Shown here: piece by piece, positions 1 through 14,900 of the stretch
Position numbering within the stretch: position 1 is the first letter of the stretch
How the letters are laid out: every line of letters starts with the position of its first letter
Assembly (NCBI GenBank): GCA_022376925.1
Contig: JAIOJX010000001.1
Coordinates: forward strand, 38,286,170 to 38,350,169
Direction: 5' to 3'
DNA length: 64,000 bases
Source of the DNA: Tragulus kanchil
Lineage: Eukaryota; Chordata; Mammalia; Artiodactyla; Tragulidae
Notes under the pieces: model-generated
The model's input: the letters and a program-made list of their open reading frames with translations, nothing else
Databases searched by the model: none
What the model was told of the DNA's origin: nothing
Program-made: the position numbers and the translations under genes

Positions 1-80
1 AGCACTCTTGCCTAGAGAATCCCATGGACAGAGGTCACGAAGGATCAGACACTACTGAGTAACTAACACTTTCACTTTTT
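1..80 (+). mobile_element. BovA/ART2-type SINE fragment (3' part)
   Basis: Typical BovB-derived SINE tail: attcttgcc...gagaatcccatggacagagg...gagtaactaacactttcac, with an internal gap. The 5' part is beyond the left edge. Confidence 0.8.
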
Positions 81-98
81 TATTCATGCACTCACTCA

Positions 99-428
<330 letters not shown>

Positions 429-1277
429 TCAGGGAAATGGCACACAGAAAAGCAACACCTTCCTCTAAGTTGAATCAAAGGACTTTGGGGATTAGAACCT
501 CAGGACAAAGTTGTATAACTATTCACTACTTGTGTCTGACATGCGGCTGATTATTCCACTAGACGCTTCTCAAGTGGACACTGTGTCCCTCCACATCAGT
601 GGCCCTCCTCCCCCAGCAGGAGACAAATCTCAGCCCTGCTAGCAGAGGGAGGCCCATCCCGCTGTCCCAAAGATGAGGGTAAATTTAAAGGGATTTCTCT
701 GAAGCCAGAGAAAATCAGAACTTTCCCAGCATTTCCCCTCTTTGTCTCTTTCTCCACTCCAACGTGAAAGAAATTTAGCAGCTCTCGGGTGGGGAGTAAA
801 CAGGAGAAGACTTCCCTCACAGCCTGAGTTCTACCCGCCTACCCACCCTGATGGTCTCTCCAAGCACACAAAGATCAAAGTCACAGAACCTTCCTGAAAC
901 CAGAAGCTGCCATGGGCCAACCTGGGCCAGGCGGGGCAATCACAGAAACTTGCTGCTGTCCATGGCTGGAAATCCAGTCACTGGGACACACCAGGCCACA
1001 TCTCTAATTCTAGCCCTAGCTCACTGAACAGAGCACATTTCAATTTCAAAAAGGCCTGTTGGGAACTCCATTCCCAAGAGCCTCATCCAGCAAGGTCAGT
1101 CCTAAAACTCATGGGGTGGGGTGGGGCGGGATGGATAGAGTTGAGCCTTATCTCTTAACATGACCATTACATGGCATGTCTACTAGTTGTGTGGTTGCTG
1201 AGGGAGGGTCATAACCCCCAGCGTCTTTTCCATATCTGTGCTTGGTCTTAGCCTGGTCCCACCCTTTCGTAACATAC

Positions 1278-1489
1278 CTTTGCCTCTTCTGAGACTGTCA
1301 CCATGTGCTTGGTCTTGCACTTCGTTTTCCTGAAATTTTCAAGGCAGGTTGGTTCCTCGACGTTATTTGGAAGGAAACCATTTGGTGAATCCGAGATCCC
1401 CTGGACTTTGTTGGGCAAGAGAAGGTTCCTGTTCCGGAGGCAGTGCTCTGAGCTCTGGGAGGAAGTCTTCTGCTTACGGGCCTTTAAAT
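1278..1489 (-). CDS. BCORL1: BCORL1 coding exon 7, duplicate copy B (12 nt missing)
   Basis: Second copy of exon 7, 212 nt instead of 224. Compared with 186-409 it lacks one T in the run near 1321 and 11 nt near 1334. Together these remove 12 nt, so the frame recovers but SEKPSGKRK becomes FRKTK. Beyond its donor the intron is also corrupted compared with copy A. All changes lie within about 100 bp of the junction near 1245, as expected for the poor-quality end of a contig. Confidence 0.75.
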
Positions 1490-2465
1490 CTTCAGGAAAG
1501 AATGGATGTCAGGGAAATGGCACACAGAAAAGCAACACCTTCCTCTAAGTTGAATCAAAGGACTTTGGGGATTAGAACCTCAGGACAAAGTTGTATAACT
1601 ATTCACTACTTGTGTCTGACATGCGGCTGATTATTCCACTAGACGCTTCTCAAGTGGACACTGTGTCCCTCCACATCAGTGGCCCTCCTCCCCCAGCAGG
1701 AGACAAATCTCAGCCCTGCTAGCAGAGGGAGGCCCATCCCGCTGTCCCAAAGATGAGGGTAAATTTAAAGGGATTTCTCTGAAGCCAGAGAAAATCAGAA
1801 CTTTCCCAGCATTTCCCCTCTTTGTCTCTTTCTCCACTCCAACGTGAAAGAAATTTAGCAGCTCTCGGGTGGGGAGTAAACAGGAGAAGACTTCCCTCAC
1901 AGCCTGAGTTCTACCCGCCTACCCACCCTGATGGTCTCTCCAAGCACACAAAGATCAAAGTCACAGAACCTTCCTGAAACCAGAAGCTGCCATGGGCCAA
2001 CCTGGGCCAGGCGGGGCAATCACAGAAACTTGCTGCTGTCCATGGCTGGAAATCCAGTCACTGGGACACACCAGGCCACATCTCTAATTCTAGCCCTAGC
2101 TCACTGAACAGAGCACATTTCAATTTCAAAAAGGCCTGTTGGGAACTCCATTCCCAAGAGCCTCATCCAGCAAGGTCAGTCCTAAAACTCATGGGGTGGG
2201 GTGGGGCGGGATGGATAGAGTTGAGCCTTATCTCTTAACATGACCATTACATGGCATGTCTACTAGTTGTGTGGTTGCTGAGGGAGGGTCATAACCCCCC
2301 GAGCGTCTTTTCCATATCTGTAAAATAAGGAGAATAGAACCCTTATGTAGAGTAAGGCATCATGGCTGTATTATTTAAGTGTGAGCTTTTAGACTGGCCC
2401 ATGCCCATGTAGTCTATTTCCCCCACAGGACTGGCCACCAGTTTACTGTGCAAAAGATCAGTATG

Positions 2466-2585
2466 GATGGTCGGGGGGGGAGGGAAGGGGGGGATATACA
2501 TATGACTAATCTGAGAACATACATATCTGTAAACAACAAAACTCTGTAAAAGTTAAAAGTAAAATAAAAGTTTAAAAAAAAAAAA
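2466..2585 (+). mobile_element. 5'-truncated L1 3' end with target-site duplication
   Basis: Matches the 3' UTR of the larger L1 at 4397-5245 (ctgtaaacaacaaaactctg then an A-rich end) and is flanked by 14-bp direct repeats, aaaagatcagtatg at 2452-2465 and 2586-2599. Confidence 0.88.
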
Positions 2586-3544
2586 AAAAGATCAGTATGT
2601 CTTTGAAGCAACTGTAGCCTCAGTTTCTCCAAGTTGTGAAATGAGCAGGTTGCACAAGAGTCGAGTTCTCAACCTGCCTCCCTTGACCTTGGTAAGTTCT
2701 CATGCGTGACGTCGCCAAGGGCAGATCCAGACAGAGGAGCCATCGTCACAGCATGAGGAATTCTCCACAGGTTACGCGCAGCTTTCTGTCACACCACACC
2801 ATCTTCCCAACTCTCCCCAGTCCACCACCTCTGTCTAAGTACTTGCTGTGCTGGATGGCTTCTAGTGGCACTTCCAGCCAGCTCATTCTCAACCAGGTCT
2901 TTTAATGCAACCAGTTTGGGCTGAGGCAAAAGAGGAAGGAACAGAAGCATGTCTTGTGAGGATCTCAGGAAACACGGGGAAGCCATGTTACAGCATTCAA
3001 TGCCACAGGAAAAGCAACTGCCCCTTCCCTGTATACTCAGGGCAGGGCAGGCTCTGGAGCTTATTCAACTGTGGTGGAGTAGCCTTGTGGTAGCACAGAA
3101 AGGAACAGGGAGTGAAGGCAGCAGGTTTATGAGTGGCAATGACTCTTCCTACTCCCTCTGCAAATCAAGATGAGAGAGAGACCCAAGACCAGGACAAAAG
3201 GAAAGACCATGAGGCTCCGGAAGTGTTTGGTCCAGTTTGGTCTCTGTCTGAGTCTCTGATGTCAACCTGAAAGAGGGTAGTAATAGAAGGGACTGGAACT
3301 TTTGGAGAAGACAGTTGTTTGCCAGGTAAATCCTTCATTAGGAGTTAGCATCAGATCTGGAGGAAAATCATAAGCTAAAGCCAATGGACTCAACTCAAAA
3401 CCCGAAGACACACACATAGAGAGAGAACAATCCGGTTTCCAAACACTGGAGGTGCCCCCACAACCAGGAAGATACCTTGTTGAGTGGTGTTCTCACGCTC
3501 CTGGAAGTGGTTATGTTAAGGCTACCCATCAAGAGTGCAGTGGT

Positions 3545-3569
3545 AAAAAAAAGAAAAAAAAAAAAAAAA
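3545..3569 (+). mobile_element. Tail-only retroposon insertion (poly-A flanked by direct repeats)
   Basis: A 25-nt A-rich run (one internal G) sits between near-identical 13-bp repeats, agagtgcagtggt (3532-3544) and agagtgcagtagt (3571-3583). It looks like an L1-driven insertion in which only the tail was copied. Confidence 0.65.
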
Positions 3570-4396
3570 CAGAGTGCAGTAGTGATCCATGCATTGGGTG
3601 GGAAACTGAGCCAGGTGACTTTGAAGGTCTTCCTGGTTCTAAAACCCAGTATGTTCCATAAGAAGCCATAAGAAGCTTCCAAGCTGTAGGAAATCAGCCC
3701 TTGTTAGAGAATACTGGGTGATGCAGAAAACTTTTCCTTATCCTAACTCAAGTGGCTCAAGCCAACTGCTTGACAACTCACTCCTGACCAATCCATTATG
3801 GCTATGGCAGACACATAGGAAAATCATCCCCACTCTCTAATTGTTGATGAAAACTAGCTCAAGTACTCTCTTAAGTGAGGGAATAGGTATCGCAGATATC
3901 TCTACTTAAACGCAGCCAGAAATGAGGGCTAGCCTTCTTGGATTTATAGCAAACCCAGCATCTACTACCCATTCGAACATAGTTATTCAACTTTCACTAA
4001 TAAGGAAACTGTAGATATTTGCTAGCAGCTCAGGATGAATACATTAGAGGAGACAATCAATGATTGTTTCAAGGGTAGAGGTCAGAGAAAGAGCATGAAA
4101 GACAGAAGTATTTTCAGTGAACCCCGAGATGTGCTTTTTTCTCATCTAGAAATCCACTACAGGAATTGGCCTGAAGACTCCTTAGCAGAACAAACTGGAA
4201 TCAGTCTTTGTGACAGTCTGTGCCTCCATGATTACATATTATAGCATCTGATGTGGCCAAAGAGAGCCTGATGTTCTCCCTGGACTGCCTGCTGTTCCAA
4301 CTCAGGTCCAAAAAAAATGATGCCACCTCCAGTCATGTCAAAGCTTCACTCTGCCTCTTAATAACCTTTGTGGCTTTAACTAAGAAACCAAGTTGT

Positions 4397-5245
4397 AGAC
4401 ACCTCTCCAAAGAGGACATACAGATGGCCAAAAAACACATGAAACGATGCTCAACCTCGCTTATTATTAGAGAAATGCACATCAAAACTACAATGAGATA
4501 TCACCTCACACCCGTCAGAATGGCCATCATCCACAAATCGACAGACAATAAATGTTGGAGAGGGTGCGGAGAAAAGGGAACACTCTTGCATTGCTGGTGG
4601 GAATGTAAATGGATACAGCCTCTATGGAAGACAGTATGGAGATTTCTTAAAAAACTAAAATAGAAGTACCTGTACCCCAATGTTCATTGCAGCTCTCTAT
4701 ACAATAGCTAGAACATGGAAGCAACCTAGATGCCCACTGATGAATGAATGGATACAAAAGCTCTGGTACATATATACAATGGAATACTACACAGCTGTAA
4801 AAAGAAATGCAGAAGACTCAGTCCTAATGAGGTGGCTGGATCTAGAACCTATCATAAAAAGTGAAGTCAGTCAAAAAGAGAAGGACAAGTACAATATACT
4901 AACACATATATATGGAATCTAGTAGGACGGTAATGATAACACACACAGTGAAGCGATGAAAAAACAGACATGGAGAATAGACGTATGGACATTGTGGGGA
5001 ATGAACAGTGGGTGGGAGGCGTAAAGGAAGTAGCATGAAAACCTATACTATCATATGTGAAAAAAATAGCTATTGTCATTGCACTGTGAGAAAAGGGGAT
5101 CCTGCAGGGGTGCTGCGCGACGGCCTGGAGGGGTGGGATGGGGGGGACATACATTGACTAATCCGGGATCACACATATCTGTAAACAACAAAACTCTGCA
5201 AAAGTAAAAAGTAAAATAAAAATTACAAAAAAAGAAAAAAAAAAA
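4397..5245 (+). mobile_element. L1 LINE, 5'-truncated, antisense to BCORL1
   Basis: Contains the end of L1 ORF2 (fragments translating as [31 protein letters not shown] and YYTAVKRN) and the 3' UTR with an A-rich end. It is flanked by a perfect 15-bp target-site duplication, aagaaaccaagttgt, at 4382-4396 and 5246-5260. Stops and frame changes show it is dead. Confidence 0.93.
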
Positions 5246-5699
5246 AAGAAACCAAGTTGTGCCCACTTATATTTGAAGTTCTTTTGTTGGGTTGAGGAAA
5301 CCATTGTGCTTCTTCTTAAGTTTAGGGGCTGGAGGCATCCCAGGAAAGGCAGCCAATGCCCTCTTTTTTCTTGAACCTAGGATTCCAGGAGAGAAAACCC
5401 AACCATTCACGAGACCTGACTCCCTCAAGCCAACAAGAGAACTGTCTGATAACAAGGACAGCACTGTGCCCCTAACTTCAGACTTCTAGTTTTTAAAAAA
5501 AGGAAAAAAAGAGGGCGTGGAGCTATATGTCCTCAGCTCACCTGTAAGTCAGTCAGAACTCATTCAATCTTAACCTCAAGCCAAGACCATGGGACTGGAA
5601 TTGAGTGACCCCCTCTGGCCGCTGGCGCTCATAGCACCATGTTTCTCTGGGTGCAGAGGTCTTCGGTGGGTGGAAAGGAAGCAGAGGTGGGAATATCTA

Positions 5700-6284
<585 letters not shown>

Positions 6285-6876
6285 CTAGCTCATGCTCTGC
6301 CAGTTATTGGCCATATGCTCTTGGGAAGTTCCTTCGCTTCTGTCTCCTCATCTATAGAGAATACCCTTCTCTGCCTTACTGACCTCACAGGGCTGTTCTG
6401 AAAATAAAAATTACAAAAAAGAAAAAAAAAGAAACCAAGTTGTGCCCACTTATATTTGAAGTTCTTTTGTTGGGTTGAGGAAACCATTGTGCTTCTTCTT
6501 AAGTTTAGGGGCTGGAGGCATCCCAGGAAAGGCAGCCAATGCCTCTTTTTCTTGAACCTAGGATTCCAGGAGAAAACCCAACCATTCACGAGACCTGACT
6601 CCCTCAAGCCAACAAGAGAACTGTCTGATAACAAGGACAGCACTGTGCCCCTAACTTCAGACTTCTAGTTTTTAAAAAGGAAAAAAAGAGGGCGTGGAGC
6701 TATATGTCCTCAGCTCACCTGTAAGTCAGTCAGAACTCATTCAATCTTAACCTCAAGCCAAGACCATGGGACTGGAATTGAGTGACCCCCTCTGGCCGCT
6801 GGCGCTCATAGCACCATGTTTCTCTGGGTGCAGAGGTCTTCGGTGGGTGGAAAGGAAGCAGAGGTGGGAATATCTA

Positions 6877-9569
<2,693 letters not shown>

Positions 9570-9671
9570 TCACAATCAATGTTTCAAGACAGAAAAGCCC
9601 CCCACCCTTGCCCTGAGAGGCTCGGATGGAAAGCTCAAAGGAGGGTTGATTAGCTCCCCCTTGGCTGCTCT

Positions 9672-9880
9672 GGGGACTTGCCAGGTGGCTCAGTGGTAAA
9701 TAATACACCTGCCAATTCAGGAGACACAGGCTTGATCCTTGGGTTGGGAAGATCCCCTGGAGAAGGGAATGGCAACCTACTCCAGTATTCTTGCCTGGAA
9801 AATCCAATGGACAGAGAAACCTGGCAGGCTACAGTCTATAGGGTCACAAAGAGTTGGACACAACTGAGCACACATACATG
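9672..9880 (+). mobile_element. Bov-tA/BovA SINE in U3, copy A
   Basis: tRNA-like head (ggggacttgccaggtggctc) joined to the BovB-type body (tccagtattcttgcctgg ... gagttggacacaactgagc). Confidence 0.88.
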
Positions 9881-10528
9881 CTGCTATCATCTGTCTATCT
9901 CTTTTAGAAAAGGAACTTTTCCTGCTGGTTTTTGAAAACTGGGAGTTGGCTCATTTTGGCTAACACCAAAAAGGATGAGAGTACCTGGGTGAACCTGGCA
10001 ACCATCTCTAGTTCTAAGGTTAGTACCTGGAGGCTAGCTGACAAGAAGAGTACCAGGAAAGGGCTATCCTTTCTTAGACACTGGGGTTGATCAATACAAA
10101 TCCCAGGGAACAAGTGTGATTCTATTGACCCTTATGACTCAATGACTGTTCCAATTGCGATGATGCTGGTAACACGGGGCAATAGGACAGAGGCCCAAAG
10201 GTTAAAAGGTCTGTGCTGATAGGTCTCAATCAAGAGATGCCAAGGCCTGGAGTAGAACCAGTTTTGTTGAGTGGCACGGGCCTTTCCTCTTTCTACCATT
10301 GGCTGCCAACAAGAGGTGTCAAATCCCTGTTCTGAAAAGCTAAGCAAATCACCCTAAAATTGCCAGCAAGGACCCAGCTCCTACCCTGGGCTCTCTTGTC
10401 TCTGTAAGGAGCTGGGCATCTTGGCATGGAGAATCAAATTCCCACCTCTCCACCTAGGCCAATGGCAGAATGGCTCCACCAGATTTCTACCTCTTTGCAG
10501 AGAAGTACCAAGATGGGCCTCAGCATCA

Positions 10529-10660
<132 letters not shown>

Positions 10661-10762
10661 TCACAATCAATGTTTCAAGACAGAAAAGCCCCCCACCCTT
10701 GCCCTGAGAGGCTCGGATGGAAAGCTCAAAGGAGGGTTGATTAGCTCCCCCTTGGCTGCTCT

Positions 10763-10971
10763 GGGGACTTGCCAGGTGGCTCAGTGGTAAATAATACACC
10801 TGCCAATTCAGGAGACACAGGCTTGATCCTTGGGTTGGGAAGATCCCCTGGAGAAGGGAATGGTAACCTACTCCAGTATTCTTGCCTGGAAAATCCAATG
10901 GACAGAGAAACCTGGCAGGCTACAGTCTATAGGGTCACAAAGAGTTGGACACAACTGAGCACACATACATG
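10763..10971 (+). mobile_element. Bov-tA/BovA SINE in U3, copy B
   Basis: The same element 1091 bp on, differing by one C/T change (near 10863). Not a separate insertion. Confidence 0.85.
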
Positions 10972-11874
10972 CTGCTATCATCTGTCTATCTCTTTTAGAA
11001 AAGGAACTTTTCCTGGTGGTTTTTGAAAACTGGGAGTTGGCTCATTTTGGCTAACACCAAAAAGGCAGTGCATGGCATCGATGGGCTGGCACACCAGAGT
11101 GGAAGCCCCGGCTGCCTGGACAATTCTGCGGCTGTTGCACCTCCACAAAGTTCTCCTAACTGAGCTGGAGTAGGTCCCAGAGAAGGGCAACCTCCATGGA
11201 TCTTAGAAGACTGAATGAGGCCAGAAGATGGGAGCAGGGCATGGCAGATGGAGGAAAGCTGCTTTATAAGAAGACACTAGAAAGAGGCGGGCCAGGTCAG
11301 ATAGGAAGGCTGGGAACACAGGCTACTATGGGTGAGAATACGCAGGCTTCTCTCTGCTGAGGATGCCAAGAACTATTACTGGCAGTGCACACGGACTATG
11401 TACACACCTCCCCGCCCCAAACATCCTGTATGTTCCTAAATAATAAGGGTTTAGGATTTCTCTAGGACTGCTCACTAGCTAGCTATTAATTTTTAACTTT
11501 TATAATGGGAGTTTCCAAATATACCAAAAGTAGAGAAACAGTGCAAATAATCCCCCTTTGGTCTCAATCCTCATTAAACCCATTTCTTCTCTGAGCCGTG
11601 ACCCACCGCAAGCGAACAGGCTGGCTATTCTGTGGTTGGACTGACTCTCATCCACCTGAAAAGCACCACTCAAGAGTGTGCCTTACTCTGGCAACCAGGG
11701 TGAGCAGCCCTGCTCCCACTTCCTCCCTCCACTGATTTCAGAGGTATTAATGATCTCTCCCTCCTCTAGTGAGCAAGTCCCACTTTCCTGGTCAGTGTCA
11801 GAGGCCCCTCCCCCACAACCTGCCCTAGGGACCCCCTGCAGCCCAGTGAGAGGGCCAGGACCCTCAGGGCCTAC

Positions 11875-12040
11875 CTTCTTCGTGGCTGTCAGCTCGTTTT
11901 CCTGGAGACTGGGACTCCGGCTTTGCTGGCTTCCGGTGCTTGTGCTTTACCCTGACTCCATTGTGCTCTTTTCCTGAATCTGAAGCCCCCATGGGGCTTT
12001 TCTTGGTGGGTTCCTGGGGGTCACTAGGTGGCTTCCGGCA
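11875..12040 (-). CDS. BCORL1: BCORL1 coding exon 4, copy A of three
   Basis: A 166-nt exon with 55 codons (residues about 1152-1206) from [10 protein letters not shown] to DSHEE plus one base of a Gly codon. The acceptor is CTCTCCTCAG and the donor GAAG|GTAGGC. It is lysine/arginine-rich ([12 protein letters not shown]) and probably nuclear-localising or nucleic-acid-facing (inference). Two further copies stand at 12958-13123 and 14066-14231, in chained 1.1-kb duplications. Because 166 is not a multiple of three, splicing in more than one copy would shift the frame. Confidence 0.9.
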
Positions 12041-12957
12041 CTGAGGAGAGGTCAGACAAGAGTCAGTCTGAGGTCTTTAGAAAAGGAACTTTTCCTGGTG
12101 GTTTTTGAAAACTGGGAGTTGGCTCATTTTGGCTAACACCAAAAAGGCAGTGCATGGCATCGATGGGCTGGCACACCAGAGTGGAAGCCCCGGCTGCCTG
12201 GACAATTCTGCGGCTGTTGCACCTCCACAAAGTTCTCCTAACTGAGCTGGAGTAGGTCCCAGAGAAGGGCAACCTCCATGGATCTTAGAAGACTGAATGA
12301 GGCCAGAAGATGGGAGCAGGGCATGGCAGATGGAGGAAAGCTGCTTTATAAGAAGACACTAGAAAGAGGCGGGCCAGGTCAGATAGGAAGGCTGGGAACA
12401 CAGGCTACTATGGGTGAGAATACGCAGGCTTCTCTCTGCTGAGGATGCCAAGAACTATTACTGGCAGTGCACACGGACTATGTACACACCTCCCCGCCCC
12501 AAACATCCTGTATGTTCCTAAATAATAAGGGTTTAGGATTTCTCTAGGACTGCTCACTAGCTAGCTATTAATTTTTAACTTTTATAATGGGAGTTTCCAA
12601 ATATACCAAAAGTAGAGAAAACAGTGCAAATAATCCCCCTTTGGTCTCAATCCTCATTAAACCCATTTCTTCTCTGAGCCGTGACCCACCGCAAGCGAAC
12701 AGGCTGGCTATTCTGTGGTTGGACTGACTCTCATCCACCTGAAAAGCACCACTCAAGAGTGTGCCTTACTCTGGCAACCAGGGTGAGCAGCCCTGCTCCC
12801 ACTTCCTCCCTCCACTGATTTCAGAGGTATTAATGATCTCTCCCTCCTCTAGTGAGCAAGTCCCACTTTCCTGGTCAGTGTCAGAGGCCCCTCCCCCACA
12901 ACCTGCCCTAGGGACCCCCTGCAGCCCAGTGAGAGGGCCAGGACCCTCAGGGCCTAC

Positions 12958-13123
12958 CTTCTTCGTGGCTGTCAGCTCGTTTTCCTGGAGACTGGGACTC
13001 CGGCTTTGCTGGCTTCCGGTGCTTGTGCTTTACCCTGACTCCATTGTGCTCTTTTCCTGAATCTGAAGCCCCCATGGGGCTTTTCTTGGTGGGTTCCTGG
13101 GGGTCACTAGGTGGCTTCCGGCA
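12958..13123 (-). CDS. BCORL1: BCORL1 coding exon 4, copy B of three
   Basis: It has the same 166-nt exon with the same splice sites as copy A, 1083 bp to its right. It is the overlap point of two successive duplications: right-hand member of the 10995-13160 pair and left-hand member of the 12769-14982 pair. No coding difference from copy C is visible. Probably the same exon represented again by the assembly. Confidence 0.75.
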
Positions 13124-14065
13124 CTGAGGAGAGGTCAGACAAGAGTCAGTCTGAGGTCTTAAGAATGTTCTCTGAACGCTGAGGCCTGTGCCCTGATTCT
13201 GACACAGGGACATGACCTGCCCAGGCGGGGGCTGGGGGAAGGGGCCGCTCGCTGCCTTCCACAGTGAGCTACAGAGATTTTCTGGACCAAATCCAGTGCC
13301 CTAGCTAATCCCCATAGACATTCATATCCCCATCATTTTAAACAGGTCCACAGAGTCCACATACACAAGCCAAATAAACACCCAAAATCATTTGAAAAGG
13401 TGCAAAGTCAGGCCCCATAGTCTCTATATCCAAACAGCACGAGAGAGATGGATAGAAAACAGAAATGCCTCTTCTGCAAGCTGGGTGACTACATTGTTCA
13501 AATAACTTCACTGTGAATAGTATTGACACCAACAACTGAAAATAATTCTTGCATGGGCCAATTCAAGAAAAATTATCTGTTTTCATGTGAAAATGAGTAC
13601 CAGAAAAAAAGATTACACTAAGGCAAGAGGAAAACTCTGCCATGTAAGCCATTCCAATCTCCCTGTACCCAGGACTCTGAGAGGAAAAGCTAATAATCAC
13701 CTGTAGTGAAGAGACAAGGAAACTGAGCCTCCAGGCTAAGAGGTGAAATGACTTGTCCAGGGCAACACAGCCCAAGGTGTCCACTTGCAGGGACCAGGCA
13801 GCCCTGTAAGTTAGCTGGCGTGCGCCTCTGGTGAGAAAATGGCCAAACTGGTCCTAATACCCAGGGCTCCTGGTAGCCTCTGGCAACCAGGGTGAGCAGC
13901 CCTGCTCCCACTTCCTCCCTCCACTGATTTCAGAGGTATTAATGATCTCTCCTCCTCTAGTGAGCAAGTCCCACTTTCCTGGTCAGTGTCAGAGGCCCCT
14001 CCCCCACAACCTGCCCTAGGGACCCCCTGCAGCCCAGTGAGAGGGCCAGGACCCTCAGGGCCTAC

Positions 14066-14231
14066 CTTCTTCGTGGCTGTCAGCTCGTTTTCCTGGAGAC
14101 TGGGACTCCGGCTTTGCTGGCTTCCGGTGCTTGTGCTTTACCCTGACTCCATTGTGCTCTTTTCCTGAATCTGAAGCCCCCATGGGGCTTTTCTTGGTGG
14201 GTTCCTGGGGGTCACTAGGTGGCTTCCGGCA
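14066..14231 (-). CDS. BCORL1: BCORL1 coding exon 4, copy C of three
   Basis: Third copy of the 166-nt exon, 1108 bp right of copy B, with intact acceptor and donor and the same protein. It is the first copy met by transcription after the giant exon (18730). A real gene with three copies would need to skip two of them to keep the frame. Confidence 0.75.
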
Positions 14232-14900
14232 CTGAGGAGAGGTCAGACAAGAGTCAGTCTGAGGTCTTAAGAATGTTCTCTGAACGCTGAGGCCTGTGCC
14301 CTGATTCTGACACAGGGACATGACCTGCCCAGGCGGGGGCTGGGGGAAGGGGCCGCTCGCTGCCTTCCACAGTGAGCTACAGAGATTTTCTGGACCAAAT
14401 CCAGTGCCCTAGCTAATCCCCATAGACATTCATATCCCCATCATTTTAAACAGGTCCACAGAGTCCACATACACAAGCCAAATAAACACCCAAAATCATT
14501 TGAAAAGGTGCAAAGTCAGGCCCCATAGTCTCTATATCCAAACAGCAAGAGAGAGATGGATAGAAAACAGAAATGCCTCTTCTGCAAGCTGGGTGACTAC
14601 ATTGTTCAAATAACTTCACTGTGAATAGTATTGACACCAACAACTGAAAATAATTCTTGCATGGGCCAATTCAAGAAAAATTATCTGTTTTCATGTGAAA
14701 ATGAGTACCAGAAAAAAAGATTACACTAAGGCAAGAGGAAAACTCTGCCATGTAAGCCATTCCAATCTCCCTGTACCCAGGACTCTGAGAGGAAAAGCTA
14801 ATAATCACCTGTAGTGAAGAGACAAGGAAACTGAGCCTCCAGGCTAAGAGGTGAAATGACTTGTCCAGGGCAACACAGCCCAAGGTGTCCACTTGCAGGG

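Larger units (their letters stand above)
10995..13160. repeat. Tandem duplication U4 (about 1.08 kb x2)
   Basis: Members are 10995-12077 and 12077-13160, offset 1082-1083. They overlap the end of U3 by about 70 bp. Contains BCORL1 exon 4. Confidence 0.93.

Noticed and set aside
4253..4922. Possible small protein-coding frames of 136 and 80 codons
   Set aside because: Recognisable remains of L1 ORF2 with stops; part of a dead, 5'-truncated element.
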